Assembly: GCF_002846365.1 (NCBI RefSeq)
Contig: NZ_PJMW01000002.1
Location: 1,736,001 to 1,800,000 of the forward strand
DNA length: 64,000 nucleotides
Direction of reading: 5' to 3'
DNA from: Nocardia fluminea
GTDB lineage: Bacteria; Actinomycetota; Actinomycetes; Mycobacteriales; Mycobacteriaceae
A program made the translations under genes and the position numbers. The notes beneath the pieces are model-generated. The model was given only the letters and a program-made list of their open reading frames with translations. It made no database searches and was not told the DNA's origin. Positions 52,914 to 62,494 of the stretch are shown here, in pieces; the stretch's first letter is position 1; the number at the start of each line of letters is the position of its first letter.

Positions 52914-53819
52914 TACCGCCTCGGGCTGACCAACACCGCCGAAGGGTGCATGTGGCTCGAGTCCACCAATCGGGTCTACGGCCGAACCAGCAACGTGCAC
53001 GACCGGACACGGACGGCGGGCGGGTCCTCGGGCGGCGAAGGCGCTGCCGTCGGCAGCGGCGGCTCCCCACTCGGCCTGGCCACCGGCGACCACCCTCGGC
53101 GATCCGGCGGCGACCTCGATGCGCGGTGTCCGCGTCGTGCTGCTCGACGGGACCTTCGCCCCGGGCTTCGGCGGGGCGGTGCCGGCCGCGCGCGACCGCG
53201 CGGCCACCGCGCTCCTCGAGGCAGGCGCCGAGGTCACCCGGGTACCGATGCGTTCCCTGCGGAGGATCGGGCTCTTCGCCACGATCGTGCTGGCCGAGGA
53301 GACCGGCATCAGCTTCGCCGAGATCATGCGCGGCGAGGGCGCCGACATCCTCGCGCCGGGACAACTCCTCGCGCTGCGCGGGGATCACACCCTCGCCACC
53401 CGGCTCCTCGCGCTCGGTGAGCTGATCGCGGCGCGGGTACCCGACCGGGCGGCCCGGCGCATCACCGCCGCCGCACACCGCACCGCCGCCGAGATCACCG
53501 ACATCATCGGCGACGGACTGCTCCTCCATCCCACCCTGAGCACGGTCGCGCCCCGCCACGGTCGCACCACCGGCCGCCTGTGGCGCACGAACACCGTCGC
53601 GGCGTTCAGCCTCGCCGGACTCCCCGTCACCCAGGTCCCCTCGGCCGCGGCACCGGCGGGCTGCCACTCGGCGTCCAAGTGGTCGCGGGACCCCACCGCG
53701 ATCACCTCTCCATCGCCGCGGCCCTCATCCTCGAGAACGCGTTCGGCGGTTGGGTCCGGCTGGGAAGGAAGCGGGAACAGCTCGGATCGCCGGCCGTCGC
53801 CGCTCTCGCGGCTTCGTAA
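52914..53819 (+). pseudogene. Decayed amidase (amidase-signature/FAAH-like)
   Basis: Remains of an amidase-signature enzyme in three pieces. Piece 1 (52914 to about 53085) reads GLTNTAEGC, NRVYGRTSN and the signature GGSSGGEGAAVGSGGSP. The frame then changes: piece 2 (about 53095-53640) resumes far downstream in the protein at LGDPAATSMRGVRVVLLDGTF, so the GSDIGGS region with the nucleophilic Ser has been deleted. Piece 3 (about 53640-53819) reads GLPLGVQVVAGPHRDHL after a one-base loss in a C-run. The N-terminal third with the catalytic Lys is absent. It cannot make an active enzyme; the GntR gene starts 10 bp after its stop. Confidence 0.82.
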
Positions 53820-53828
53820 ACTGTTGGG

Positions 53829-54542
53829 GTGGCCCGAAAACTACGTCCGCCGGTAGAAGTCGTCGACGACACTTCGCAGACGCGACGGATATACGACGAT
53901 CTGCGCCGCGCGATCATCACGGGGGAGTACCGCGAAGGCGAGAAACTGCCTGAGGCGCGCTTGGCCGCCATGCTCGGCGCCTCTCGCCTTCCGGTGCGAG
54001 AAGCTTTGGCATTACTCGAATTCGACGGCATCGTCAGCGCGTTGCCGCGACGCAGCGCGGTCGTGCGGTCCTGGGATGTCACCGCGGTGGAAGAACTCTT
54101 CGATGTCCGGATCGGCTTGGAACCGCTGGCCGCCCGCCTCGCCGCCGCCCGCATCAGGCAGGGGCACGACAGCTCGCCGCTGCGGGCGGCATTGCGAGAA
54201 GCGCGGGGGGCCACCGATTCCGGCGATCCGCTGCGCATCGCCGAGACCAACGCGAAGCTGCACGGCGCCATCGTGGAGCTGTCCGGCAACTCACTGCTGA
54301 CCCAGCTGATGCGCACCATCCTCGCCCGGATGGCCTGGCTGTTCTTCCTCACCACCGAACGCAACACCGAGGAACAGCGCGACGAGCACCAGCACCTCAT
54401 CGACGCGATCTGCTCGGGCGACGAACGCCTGGCCGAATACGCCATGCTCAGCCACACCGAAGCGGGCCGCACCCCCACCTTGGCCATCGTCACCGCTCTG
54501 CGGCATGCCGACCTCGCAGACGGTCCGGGCGCCGCCGGTTAG
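53829..54542 (+). CDS. GntR-family regulator (FCD domain)
   Basis: Transcription regulator of 237 residues, FadR/FCD subfamily. The winged helix spans about 15-75 (IYDDLRRAIITGEYREGEKLPEARLAAMLGASRLPVREAL), followed by the all-helical FCD ligand domain with metal-ligand-type residues (DVRIGLEPLAARLAA, NAKLHGAIVELSGN, RDEHQHLIDAI). GTG 53829 is the start. It lies directly after the ruined amidase and may have regulated it. Confidence 0.9.
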   Translation: MARKLRPPVEVVDDTSQTRRIYDDLRRAIITGEYREGEKLPEARLAAMLGASRLPVREALALLEFDGIVSALPRRSAVVRSWDVTAVEELFDVRIGLEPLAARLAAARIRQGHDSSPLRAALREARGATDSGDPLRIAETNAKLHGAIVELSGNSLLTQLMRTILARMAWLFFLTTERNTEEQRDEHQHLIDAICSGDERLAEYAMLSHTEAGRTPTLAIVTALRHADLADGPGAAG

Positions 54543-54572
54543 CCCAGCGCTCACGGCCGTGGGCGCTGGGCT
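54541..54572. terminator. Bidirectional terminator between GntR and ABC exporter genes
   Basis: 16-bp arms with one T-G mismatch (AGCCCAGCGCTCACGG / CCGTGGGCGCTGGGCT), beginning in the GntR stop codon; convergent genes on both sides. Confidence 0.8.
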
Positions 54573-54587
54573 GAGCAGGCTCTTCGT

Positions 54588-56471
54588 TCAGACGGTGGCG
54601 GGAGCGACCGGGGCGTCGGCGAACTGAGTTCGGTAGAGCTCGGCGTAGCGCCCGTCAGCGTTGAGGAGGGTGGCGTGGGTGCCGCGTTCGATGATGCGGC
54701 CGTCCTCGAGCACCAGGATCTGATCGGCGGCGCGGATGGTGGACAGGCGGTGAGCGATGACCAGGGCGGTGCGGCCGGTCAGCGCCTCGGTGAGCGCCTC
54801 CTGAACCGCCGCCTCCGAGGTGGAGTCGAGGGAAGCGGTCGCCTCGTCGAGGATGACGACCTTCGGCTGCTTGAGCAGCAGGCGGGCGATGGTGAGGCGT
54901 TGGCGTTCACCGCCGGAGAGGCGGTACCCGCGTTCGCCGACCACGGTGTCGAGGCCGTCGGACAGTGAGTTGACCAGGTCGCCGAGCCGGGCGCGGCGGA
55001 GGGCATCCCAGAGTTGCGCCTCGGTGGCTTCCGGCCGGGACAGCAGCAGGTTCGCGCGGATGGTGTCGTGGAAGAGGTGCCCGTCCTGGGTGACCAGGCC
55101 GACGGTGCGCTGGATGGACTCGGTGGTCAGGTCGCGCACATCGGCACCGTTGAGCCGGACCGCGCCGGAGTCGACATCGTAGAGCCGCGAAACCAGCTGG
55201 GCGATAGTGGATTTGCCCGCACCGGAGGAACCGACCAGCGCGATGAGCTGACCGGGTTCGGCGCGCAGCGACACCTCATGCAGCACCTCGACGCCGCCAC
55301 GGCGGTCCAGTGTCGCGACGTCTTCGAGCGAAGCGAGCGAGACCTTGTCGGCCGACGGGTAGCCGAAATTCACCGCGTCCAGTTCCACCGCGACCGGTCC
55401 GTCCGGCACCGGGGTGGCGTGTGGCGCGTCCTCGATCAGCGGCTTCAGATCGAGGACCTCGAAGACCCGCTCGAAGCTCACCAGCGCCGACATGATCTCC
55501 AGGCGGGCACTCGCCAGTGCGGTGAGCGGGGTGTAGAGGCGGGTGAGCAGCAGCGAGAGCGCGACGACCGAGCCCGCGTCGAGGCTGCCCTTCAGCGCGT
55601 ACCAGCCGCCGAGGCCGTAGACCAGGGCCAGCGCCAGCGCGGAGACCAGGGTGAGCGAGGTGACGAAGGTGGTTTGCAGCATCGCGGTGCGCACGCCGAT
55701 GTCGCGCACGCGGGTGGCGCGCACCGCGAACTCCGACGATTCCTGCTTCGGCCTGCCGAACAGCTTCACCAGGGTGGCGCCGGGCGCGGAGAAACGCTCG
55801 GTCATCTGGGTACTCATGGCGGCGTTGAGCTGGGCGGCCTCGCGCTGCATGGCAGCGAGTTTGTTGCCCGCTCGCCGGGCCGGGATGACGAAGACCGGGA
55901 GCAGCACGAGGGCGAGCAGGGTGATCTGCCAGGAGATGCTGAGCATCACGGCGAGCGTGAGCAGCAGGGTGACGAGGTTGGTGATCACGCCGGACAGCGT
56001 GTCGCTGAACGCGCGCTGCGCGCCGATCACATCGCTGTTCAACCGGCTCACCAGCGCGCCGGTGCGGGTCCGGGTGAAGAACGCCACGGGCATCTTCTGC
56101 ACGTGATCGAACACCGCGGTGCGCAGATCGAGGATCAGGCCCTCGCCGATCCGGGCCGACAGCCAGCGGATGGCGATCCCGAGGGCCGCGTCGAGGACGG
56201 CCAGTCCCGCGATCGCGAGCGCGAGCAGCACCACGGTGCGCGGCGCGGAACCGTCGACGATCCCGTTGACAACGCGCCCCGCCAGCACCGGCGTGGCCAC
56301 ACCGAGCACCGCGGCCACCACGCTGAGCAGCAGGAACCCGCCGATCCGGCGCCGATGGTGCTCGGCGAAGCGCAGGATCCGCCGCGCGGTCACCATGCTG
56401 AACGGGCGCTGTTCCTCCGGCGCGTTCACGCGCCGGTACATCTGGCTGTAGGCCACTGATTCGATACTCAC
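54588..56471 (-). CDS. ABC exporter, fused membrane and ATPase domains
   Basis: Type IV ABC half-transporter of 627 residues, expected to work as a homodimer for export of lipid, peptide or drug. Six membrane helices (about 40-320) are followed by an ATPase domain: Walker A GSSGAGKST, Q-loop LVTQDGHLF, signature LSGGERQRL, Walker B VVILDEATAS and H-loop IAHRLST. GTG 56471 (VSIESVAYS) is preferred because GAGGAG is 7 nt upstream; the GTG two codons earlier is too close to it. It stands alone and is divergent from the FAD/Fe-S oxidase gene. Confidence 0.93.
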   Translation of the reverse strand: MSIESVAYSQMYRRVNAPEEQRPFSMVTARRILRFAEHHRRRIGGFLLLSVVAAVLGVATPVLAGRVVNGIVDGSAPRTVVLLALAIAGLAVLDAALGIAIRWLSARIGEGLILDLRTAVFDHVQKMPVAFFTRTRTGALVSRLNSDVIGAQRAFSDTLSGVITNLVTLLLTLAVMLSISWQITLLALVLLPVFVIPARRAGNKLAAMQREAAQLNAAMSTQMTERFSAPGATLVKLFGRPKQESSEFAVRATRVRDIGVRTAMLQTTFVTSLTLVSALALALVYGLGGWYALKGSLDAGSVVALSLLLTRLYTPLTALASARLEIMSALVSFERVFEVLDLKPLIEDAPHATPVPDGPVAVELDAVNFGYPSADKVSLASLEDVATLDRRGGVEVLHEVSLRAEPGQLIALVGSSGAGKSTIAQLVSRLYDVDSGAVRLNGADVRDLTTESIQRTVGLVTQDGHLFHDTIRANLLLSRPEATEAQLWDALRRARLGDLVNSLSDGLDTVVGERGYRLSGGERQRLTIARLLLKQPKVVILDEATASLDSTSEAAVQEALTEALTGRTALVIAHRLSTIRAADQILVLEDGRIIERGTHATLLNADGRYAELYRTQFADAPVAPATV

Positions 56472-56686
56472 TGCCACTCTCCTCGAGGCTCCCCACCCAT
56501 TGAACTCCTGCCCTCCGACACTAAAACCTCAACAAAGGTTGACAGCAAATACTTTCCGTAGTCAGCGGATTGCGCGGAAAGCGAAACCGGCCCGCGAATC
56601 GCGCCTCGACCAGCTGGAAGCGGTCCGTCGCGCCCACGACGGCCGACCACGGAACCGCGGCCCGGCCACCCGAATAGGCTGGTCGG

Positions 56687-59494
56687 GTGGACGACGCCCG
56701 GAGCTCGGAAAAGCTGGCCGACGCACTGCGCAAGCGCATCGACTGCCCGGTCGACGCGTCGGTGCGCAGACGGGTGGAGTACTCCGCCGACGCCTCCAAC
56801 TACCGCGTCCGTCCCGCCCTGGTCGCGTTTCCCCACGGCGCGGACGACGTGGCCGCCACCGTGCACTTCGCCCGCGAGAACGGGCTGTCGGTCACCGCTC
56901 GTGGCGCGGGCACCTCGGTCGCGGGCAATGCCATCGGACCCGGCATCGTGCTGGATTTCAGCAGGCACATGAACGCCGTGCGCGCCGTCGACGTCGAGGC
57001 GCGAACAGCGATCGTGCAGCCGGGGCTCGTGCTGTCGGAACTGCAACGGCGGCTGCGCCCGCACGGGTTGCGCTTCGGTCCCGATCCGTCGACGCAGGAC
57101 CGTTGCACCCTGGGCGGGATGATCGGCAACAACGCGTGCGGACCGCACGCGCTGGCCTGGGGTCGCACCTCCGATACGGTGCGTGAGCTGCGCATTGTCG
57201 ACGGAACGGGGGAGCGCCGGACGCTCGGCGCCGACTTGGCGGCGGTGCCCGGCCTGGCGGAGTTCACCACCACGAATCTGGCCGTGCTGCGCACCGAGCT
57301 GGGACGTTTCGATCGTCAGGCGTCCGGTTACGGCCTGGAACACCTACTGCCGGAACGTGGTTCGTCGGTGGCGAAGGCGTTCGCCGGTTCCGAAGGTACC
57401 TGTGGACTGCTCGTGGAAGCGGAGGTCGCGCTCACGCCGATGCCGGTCGCGACCGTGCTCACCGTGCTCGGATACCCCGACATCGCCTCGGCAGCCGACG
57501 ATGTCGCCGCGGTGACCGGTTGCACGCCGATCGCGGTGGAGGGCATCGATGCCGGACTGGTCGACGTGGTCCGCGCGCATCGGGGGACCGTGCCGGAACT
57601 GCCGCGAGGTCGTGGCTGGTTGTTCGTCGAAACGGCGGGAGCGAGCCCCGCCGAGGCGCTGGCCGGAGCCCGGCGACTGTGCGCCGTCAGTCATGCCGAT
57701 GACCACCGGATCGTCACCGATCCGGCTGCCACAGCGGCACTCTGGCGCATTCGTGCCGACGGCGCCGGCCTGGCCGGGCGAACCCCCGACGGGAACCCGG
57801 CGTGGCCAGGGTGGGAGGACGCCGCTGTCCCGCCGGAGAATCTGGGTGCCTATCTGCGGGAATTCGCCACGCTCACCGCCGGATATGGCGTGGGTGGTCT
57901 GCTGTACGGGCACATCGGCGACGGCTGCATCCACGTCCGCCTCGACTTCCCGATCACCGACGCGCCCCGCCGTTTTCGCACGTTCCTCTTCGACGCCGCT
58001 GAACTCGTTGTGCGCCACGGCGGATCGTTGTCGGGTGAACACGGTGACGGCCGCGCCAGATCCGAACTGCTCGAAGTGATGTACTCACCGGCCGCCCGGA
58101 CGGCCTTCGCGGGTTTCAAGTCCCTGTTCGATCCCGGCCACATCCTCAACCCCGGCGTTCTCGTCGCCCCGCACCCGGTCGACGCCGACCTGCGGGTGGC
58201 GGGTCTCGTGCCGGTCCCATCGCGAGGCTTCGCCCTGTCCACAGACTCCGGCGATCTGTCCACAGCTGTGCACAGATGTGTAGGAATCGGTAAGTGCCGC
58301 GCGGACACTCGCGGTGCCGGCGGCTTCATGTGTCCCTCGTACCTGGCCACCGCCGACGAGAAGGACACCACACGGGCCAGGGCCAGAGTCCTGCAGGAAG
58401 TCGTCCGCGGCGAACTCGACTGGCGCGCACCGGCAGTCGAGGAGTCGCTGGACCTCTGCCTCTCGTGCAAGGCGTGCGCCTCGGACTGCCCCGCGGGCGT
58501 CGACATGGCCACCTACAAATCCGAGGCACTGTATCGCCGCTACCGCCGGCGCCCGCGTCCCTTGGATCACTATGTCCTGGGCCGTCTTCCGCGCTGGCTC
58601 GCACTCGCCCAGCACTTCCCGCGACTGGCCAACGCCCTCACCGCCCGTCCGCACCTGCGCCGAGCGGGCATGCGCTTGGCGGGAATCGATCCGAGGCGAG
58701 CGGCGCCGCGACTCGCCGCGAAGTCGTTTCGCCGACAATCAGGCGGCACCAACCGCACCAGCGCGTCCTCCGGGACCGAAGTCATGCTGTGGCTCGACAC
58801 CTTCACCGACACCTTCGATCCGGACAACGCGGCAGCCGCGACGAGCTTGCTCGAACAACTCGGTTATCGGGTGCGCATTCCCGGACGCCGGGTCTGCTGC
58901 GGCCTCACCTGGATCAGCACCGGCCAGCTGGACGCCGCGCGGACCCGGCTGCGCGCCACCGTGGACGCGCTGGACACCCATGTCACGGCCGGTGGCCTGA
59001 TCGTCGGCCTCGAACCGTCGTGCACCGCCACCCTGCGCGCCGACCTGCCCGAACTGCTTCCCGACGACCCGCGCGCGAAACGGGTCGCCGCATCGGTCCG
59101 GACCCTCGCCGAGTTCCTGCTGGAGCACCCCGGATGGCAACCGCCCCGCCGGCCGCGCGACACCGTGATCGTCCAACCGCACTGCCACCAGCACGCGGTG
59201 GGCGGCTTCGACGCCGAACGCCGGATACTGGCCGCGATGGGCGTCACCGTCAGCGAACTGGCCGGCTGTTGCGGCTTGGCGGGCAACTTCGGCATGCAAC
59301 GCGGCCACTACGACATCTCGGTCGCGATCGCCGAGAACGCCCTGCTCCCAGCACTGCGAAAGGCTCCGCCGAACGCCGTCTTCCTCGCCGACGGCTTCTC
59401 CTGCCGAACCCAGGCCGACCAGCTCGCGCACACCCCCGGCGTGCATCTGGCCCGGTACCTGCTCGATTGCTCCAGCGGACCGGCTGCCGGTTGA
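56687..59494 (+). CDS. FAD-binding and Fe-S oxidoreductase (D-lactate/2-hydroxyacid dehydrogenase-like)
   Basis: 935-residue fusion of a GlcD-like flavoprotein and a GlcF-like iron-sulfur protein, probably a membrane-associated 2-hydroxyacid (D-lactate-type) dehydrogenase feeding the quinone pool. FAD domain: GAGTSVAGNAIGPGIVLDFS near 75-95 and the FAD-linked C-terminal segment GGSLSGEHGDGRARSELL. Fe-S part: CVGIGKCRADTRGAGGFMCPS (about 525-545) and CLSCKACASDCP, two 4Fe-4S clusters. Two CCG domains follow, CCGLTW and GCCGLAGNFG. GTG 56687 starts the frame. Substrate is inferred from the architecture only. Confidence 0.9.
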   Translation: MDDARSSEKLADALRKRIDCPVDASVRRRVEYSADASNYRVRPALVAFPHGADDVAATVHFARENGLSVTARGAGTSVAGNAIGPGIVLDFSRHMNAVRAVDVEARTAIVQPGLVLSELQRRLRPHGLRFGPDPSTQDRCTLGGMIGNNACGPHALAWGRTSDTVRELRIVDGTGERRTLGADLAAVPGLAEFTTTNLAVLRTELGRFDRQASGYGLEHLLPERGSSVAKAFAGSEGTCGLLVEAEVALTPMPVATVLTVLGYPDIASAADDVAAVTGCTPIAVEGIDAGLVDVVRAHRGTVPELPRGRGWLFVETAGASPAEALAGARRLCAVSHADDHRIVTDPAATAALWRIRADGAGLAGRTPDGNPAWPGWEDAAVPPENLGAYLREFATLTAGYGVGGLLYGHIGDGCIHVRLDFPITDAPRRFRTFLFDAAELVVRHGGSLSGEHGDGRARSELLEVMYSPAARTAFAGFKSLFDPGHILNPGVLVAPHPVDADLRVAGLVPVPSRGFALSTDSGDLSTAVHRCVGIGKCRADTRGAGGFMCPSYLATADEKDTTRARARVLQEVVRGELDWRAPAVEESLDLCLSCKACASDCPAGVDMATYKSEALYRRYRRRPRPLDHYVLGRLPRWLALAQHFPRLANALTARPHLRRAGMRLAGIDPRRAAPRLAAKSFRRQSGGTNRTSASSGTEVMLWLDTFTDTFDPDNAAAATSLLEQLGYRVRIPGRRVCCGLTWISTGQLDAARTRLRATVDALDTHVTAGGLIVGLEPSCTATLRADLPELLPDDPRAKRVAASVRTLAEFLLEHPGWQPPRRPRDTVIVQPHCHQHAVGGFDAERRILAAMGVTVSELAGCCGLAGNFGMQRGHYDISVAIAENALLPALRKAPPNAVFLADGFSCRTQADQLAHTPGVHLARYLLDCSSGPAAG

Positions 59495-59521
59495 CGCCGG
59501 TCACAGGCGCACAATGGTCGG

Positions 59522-60469
59522 GTGCGTGACCAGACCCTGGACCCGGAACCGGCCCTGGCCGGCCTGTCCAGGACCGTCCGGTCGAGCAGGCCCTTCGACG
59601 TCGGCATCACGGTGTCGCCCCTGCGCCGCGGTGGTGGTGATCCCTGCCATCACGTCGGCCCGGACGGCAGCCACTGGCACGCCTCGCGCATGCCGAGCGG
59701 TGTGGTGACCTACCGGCTGACCCAGGACGGCCGTGACGGCGCCGCCGCCCGCGCCTGGGGGCCCGGAGCCGAGGAGTTCCTGGACGGCCTCGACCGCATG
59801 CTCTGCCTCGAGGAAGATCTCGACGACTTCGCCCCCGAACATCCCAAGCTGGTCGAAGCCCACCGCGTGGTCCCCGGCCTGCGCATGCTGAAGACCGGAC
59901 TGGTGCTGGAGTCGCTGATCCCTGCCGTCCTGGAACAGAAGGTGCACACGAAGTCGTCGTTCGCGGCCTGGCGCACCCTGGTCCGCGAGTTCGGGACCAA
60001 GGCGCCCGGGCCCGCGCCGACCGGCTTGATGGTGGCACCGGACGCCGAGACGTGGCGATTGATCCCGTCGTGGAAGTACCACCGGGCCAATGTCGGGCCC
60101 CAGCGCGCGCAGACCATCGTGCGCGCGGCCAGAGTCGCCGATTCGATCGAACGCACCGCCACCCTCGACCCGGCCGAGGCCGCGCGGCGGCTGCGCAGCC
60201 TGCCCGGCATTGGGGTGTGGACCGTCGCCGAGACCGCGCAACGCGCTTTCGGCGACGCCGACGCCCTCTCGGTCGGCGACTACCACCTGGCTGCCGTGGT
60301 CGGCTGGAGCCTGCTCGGCCACCCGATCGACGACGACGCGATGATCGAGTACCTGCGACCGCTACAACCGCACCGTTACCGCGCGGTGCGGCTGCTCGGG
60401 CTCAGCGGGCAGGCACACAAACCGAAGTTCGGTCCGCGTGACCCGATCACCGACCATCGCCATCACTAG
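59522..60469 (+). CDS. AlkA-like DNA-3-methyladenine glycosylase
   Basis: HhH-GPD DNA glycosylase of 315 residues. The helix-hairpin-helix LRSLPGIGVWTVAETAQRAFGD is followed by the catalytic Asp in VGDYHL, the glycosylase signature for excising alkylated or other damaged bases. No Cys cluster for an Fe-S centre is present, so it is not an EndoIII/MutY type. The N-terminal 130 residues form an AlkA_N-like domain. Start GTG 59522. The last 4 bp overlap a convergent small gene. Confidence 0.88.
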   Translation: MRDQTLDPEPALAGLSRTVRSSRPFDVGITVSPLRRGGGDPCHHVGPDGSHWHASRMPSGVVTYRLTQDGRDGAAARAWGPGAEEFLDGLDRMLCLEEDLDDFAPEHPKLVEAHRVVPGLRMLKTGLVLESLIPAVLEQKVHTKSSFAAWRTLVREFGTKAPGPAPTGLMVAPDAETWRLIPSWKYHRANVGPQRAQTIVRAARVADSIERTATLDPAEAARRLRSLPGIGVWTVAETAQRAFGDADALSVGDYHLAAVVGWSLLGHPIDDDAMIEYLRPLQPHRYRAVRLLGLSGQAHKPKFGPRDPITDHRHH

Positions 60470-60672
60470 CGGGTCGCGCGCGCGTCCAGGACGCAGCGAC
60501 CCGCTTCGACGAGGGTGTTGCGAGCCCGCCTGCGGACCCGGCACTCTTCGACCGTGCAGTCGAGGTGTAGTTGCATTGCGGCATGGGCTTGTTCGGGCTC
60601 CATCGGGCCCGGATCGATGGAGCAACTCAGCAGTGCTGTGGCGACGCGCATGTTCACTTCGCTCAATTGCAT
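60466..60672 (-). CDS. Small protein of unknown function (68 aa)
   Basis: 68-residue protein from ATG 60672 (MQLSEVNMRV). It has three cysteines (LLSCSID, LDCTVEEC) and a further one near the end (GRCVLDAR); the C-terminal half is basic and helical (EECRVRRRARNTLVEAG). I recognise no family. It overlaps the glycosylase gene end by 4 bp on the opposite strand and is divergent from the XRE-DUF5753 gene. It could be regulated with that module, or be a chance frame. Confidence 0.5.
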   Translation of the reverse strand: MQLSEVNMRVATALLSCSIDPGPMEPEQAHAAMQLHLDCTVEECRVRRRARNTLVEAGRCVLDARATR

Positions 60673-60855
60673 GGAAACAGCACAGCACGCAAACCCCCGG
60701 TTAACGGTGAGTACACGCGCGAACAAGGGGATTTACCGCGAATTTCCAGCACGACATCCAAGGGGGAGTGCAGGATTCCCCAGACTGGACGAAAACCACC
60801 GCCGCAGCGGGGCATGGCGGGGTGGCGGTATGCGACACAGAGAAAGAGTGGGGCT

Positions 60856-61770
60856 GTGGCAGCTGACGCATCGAATAGAACAGGCGGGCAGGCGGGTGTC
60901 TCCTCTACCCTGCCGCGCCGCCAACTCGGACGCTACCTGCGTGACTGGCGCACCCAGGCGGGGCTCACCATCGCCGAGGCGGCCCGGCTCATGGAATGGG
61001 GCGCCAGCACGTTGCAGCGACTGGAAAAAGGTCAGGCCGATCGCATCCGGACCATCGACATCCACGAACTGTGCCGGATCTACGGCATTCCCGACGATCT
61101 CGCCGAAGGCTTCGCCGGACTCGCGCAGCAGGCGGCGGTCAAGAGCTGGTGGCACGCCTACGGTGATTTGATTCCCGAGAATTTCGATATCTATGTGGGT
61201 TTGGAGGCATCGGCGCAGCGGTTGCGCGCCTATCAGTCCGAGCTCGTCCCCGGTCTGTTACAGACCGCGGAATACGCACGCGCGCTGAATCATCTTGGGT
61301 TTCCCAAGGATTCGGTCGACGAGCTGGATCGGCGGGTCGCGTTGCGGCTGCAACGCCAGGTTCTGATCACCCGCACGCATTCACCCGCCGAGATCGATGT
61401 GGTTCTGCACGAGTCGGTATTGCGCACCATCGTCGGTGATGCGAAGGTGATGGCTGCGCAGTTGCGACACCTCGCCGACGCGAGCGCGCGGGGTAATGTC
61501 GCATTGCGCATCCTGCCGTTTGCCGCCGGTGTTCCACTCGGAGTCTCTACCGGACCTTTCACGGTTCTCGAGTTCGGCACCGACAGCAAGGGGCAACCGG
61601 TCGAACCGCCGGTGGTGTACGCAGAAGGCTTTACCGGTGACCTCTACCTGGAACGACGCGCGGATGTTCGAAGGTACGACCGGGCTCACGAATGCCTCCA
61701 GCGTCATGCGCTGGATATCCAACCGAGTAGGAACCTGCTGCGGCAGGTCGCGAAGGAGTATGTGGCATGA
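60856..61770 (+). CDS. XRE-family regulator with DUF5753 domain
   Basis: Actinobacterial DNA-binding regulator of 304 residues from GTG 60856. The helix-turn-helix is at about 22-75 (LGRYLRDWRTQAGLTIAEAARLMEWGASTLQRLEKG), followed by DUF5753 (about 100-300) with RAYQSELVPGLLQTAEYARAL. Such genes occur next to DUF397 genes as modules in Nocardia and Streptomyces (WhiJ/BldB-like). The stop overlaps the first DUF397 ATG, so the three genes are coupled. What the module responds to is not established. Confidence 0.9.
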   Translation: MAADASNRTGGQAGVSSTLPRRQLGRYLRDWRTQAGLTIAEAARLMEWGASTLQRLEKGQADRIRTIDIHELCRIYGIPDDLAEGFAGLAQQAAVKSWWHAYGDLIPENFDIYVGLEASAQRLRAYQSELVPGLLQTAEYARALNHLGFPKDSVDELDRRVALRLQRQVLITRTHSPAEIDVVLHESVLRTIVGDAKVMAAQLRHLADASARGNVALRILPFAAGVPLGVSTGPFTVLEFGTDSKGQPVEPPVVYAEGFTGDLYLERRADVRRYDRAHECLQRHALDIQPSRNLLRQVAKEYVA

Positions 61771-61967
61771 GTTTCGATCTCGTCGACGCACACTGGTTCA
61801 AGAGCACCCGCAGTGGCGCGGGCAAGGATTGCGTCGAAGTTGCTTTCCTGTTCGGCGGGCACGTCGGGGTGCGTGACAGCAAGAACCCCGCCGGCCCCGC
61901 CCTGGTCTTCGACGGCGCCAGCTGGGACGCCTTCACCCACGGCATCGACACCGGCGCGTTCGCGTGA
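61767..61967 (+). CDS. DUF397 protein (first copy)
   Basis: 66-residue DUF397 protein. Conserved signature WFKSTRSGAGKDCVEVAFL and the C-terminal VRDSKNPAGPALVF...WDAF match the family; the Cys is the usual one. Overlaps the regulator gene by 4 bp and the second DUF397 by 4 bp. Family members are partners or small effectors of XRE-DUF5753 regulators. Confidence 0.9.
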   Translation: MSFDLVDAHWFKSTRSGAGKDCVEVAFLFGGHVGVRDSKNPAGPALVFDGASWDAFTHGIDTGAFA

Positions 61968-62173
61968 ACATCAAGCGCGACATCGACACCTCGGGTGCCA
62001 CCTGGCTGCGCGCGGGCGCCGATGACGGCAGCGTGGAGGTCGCCATGCTGGCGGACGGGTACGTCGCGCTCCGCGACAGCAAGAATCCCGACGGTCCGGT
62101 ATTGATCTTCACCCCGAGTGAATGGACCGCCTTCACCGCGGGCGTACACGACGGCGAGTTCGATCGTCCTTGA
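61964..62173 (+). CDS. DUF397 protein (second copy)
   Basis: 69-residue DUF397 paralogue from GTG 61964 (GTGA overlap with the first). It keeps ATWLRAGADDGSVEVAML and LRDSKNPDGPVLIFTPSEWTAF but lacks the Cys, which is replaced by a Gly/Ser stretch. Two tandem copies with different key residues suggest divergence of function. Confidence 0.88.
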   Translation: MNIKRDIDTSGATWLRAGADDGSVEVAMLADGYVALRDSKNPDGPVLIFTPSEWTAFTAGVHDGEFDRP

Positions 62174-62251
62174 TCACGCTAGATCACAGAACGATAGATA
62201 TTCGGCATAGTCCGAGGTTTGGTGCGGCCCCGGAGCGGGTAATCCGGGTAT

Positions 62252-62449
62252 ATGGACCGAGGGTTGAAGAAGATGCCACCCCGGTACCGGAGGCTAGCGC
62301 CTGAAGACGGCGTGGAACGACTGATCGTCATACTGCTGTTCGCGGTTTCGGCGATCGGAATCTACGTACTCACCAGCTCTTTGCTGTCAGCGCTGTTCAT
62401 CGGATTACTGGTCGGATTAGTCGCTGTGGGGACTGTTGCTGTCTTGTAG
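62252..62449 (+). CDS. Small membrane protein (65 aa)
   Basis: 65-residue protein with a basic N-terminus (MDRGLKKMPPRYRR) and two close hydrophobic helices (about 24-41 and 43-65). No family recognised. It is 78 bp after the DUF397 pair and ends in a strong terminator, so it may have its own promoter. Likely a real gene because of the clean two-helix hairpin, but not supported by homology. Confidence 0.6.
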   Translation: MDRGLKKMPPRYRRLAPEDGVERLIVILLFAVSAIGIYVLTSSLLSALFIGLLVGLVAVGTVAVL

Positions 62450-62457
62450 GCAGCCGT

Positions 62458-62484
62458 CGCTGCGGGGTTTCACACCCCGCAGCG
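62458..62484. terminator. Bidirectional terminator between small membrane gene and sdhB
   Basis: Perfect 11-bp stem (CGCTGCGGGGT / ACCCCGCAGCG) with a 5-nt loop, between convergent genes. Confidence 0.8.
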
Positions 62485-62494
62485 GCAACAGTTC

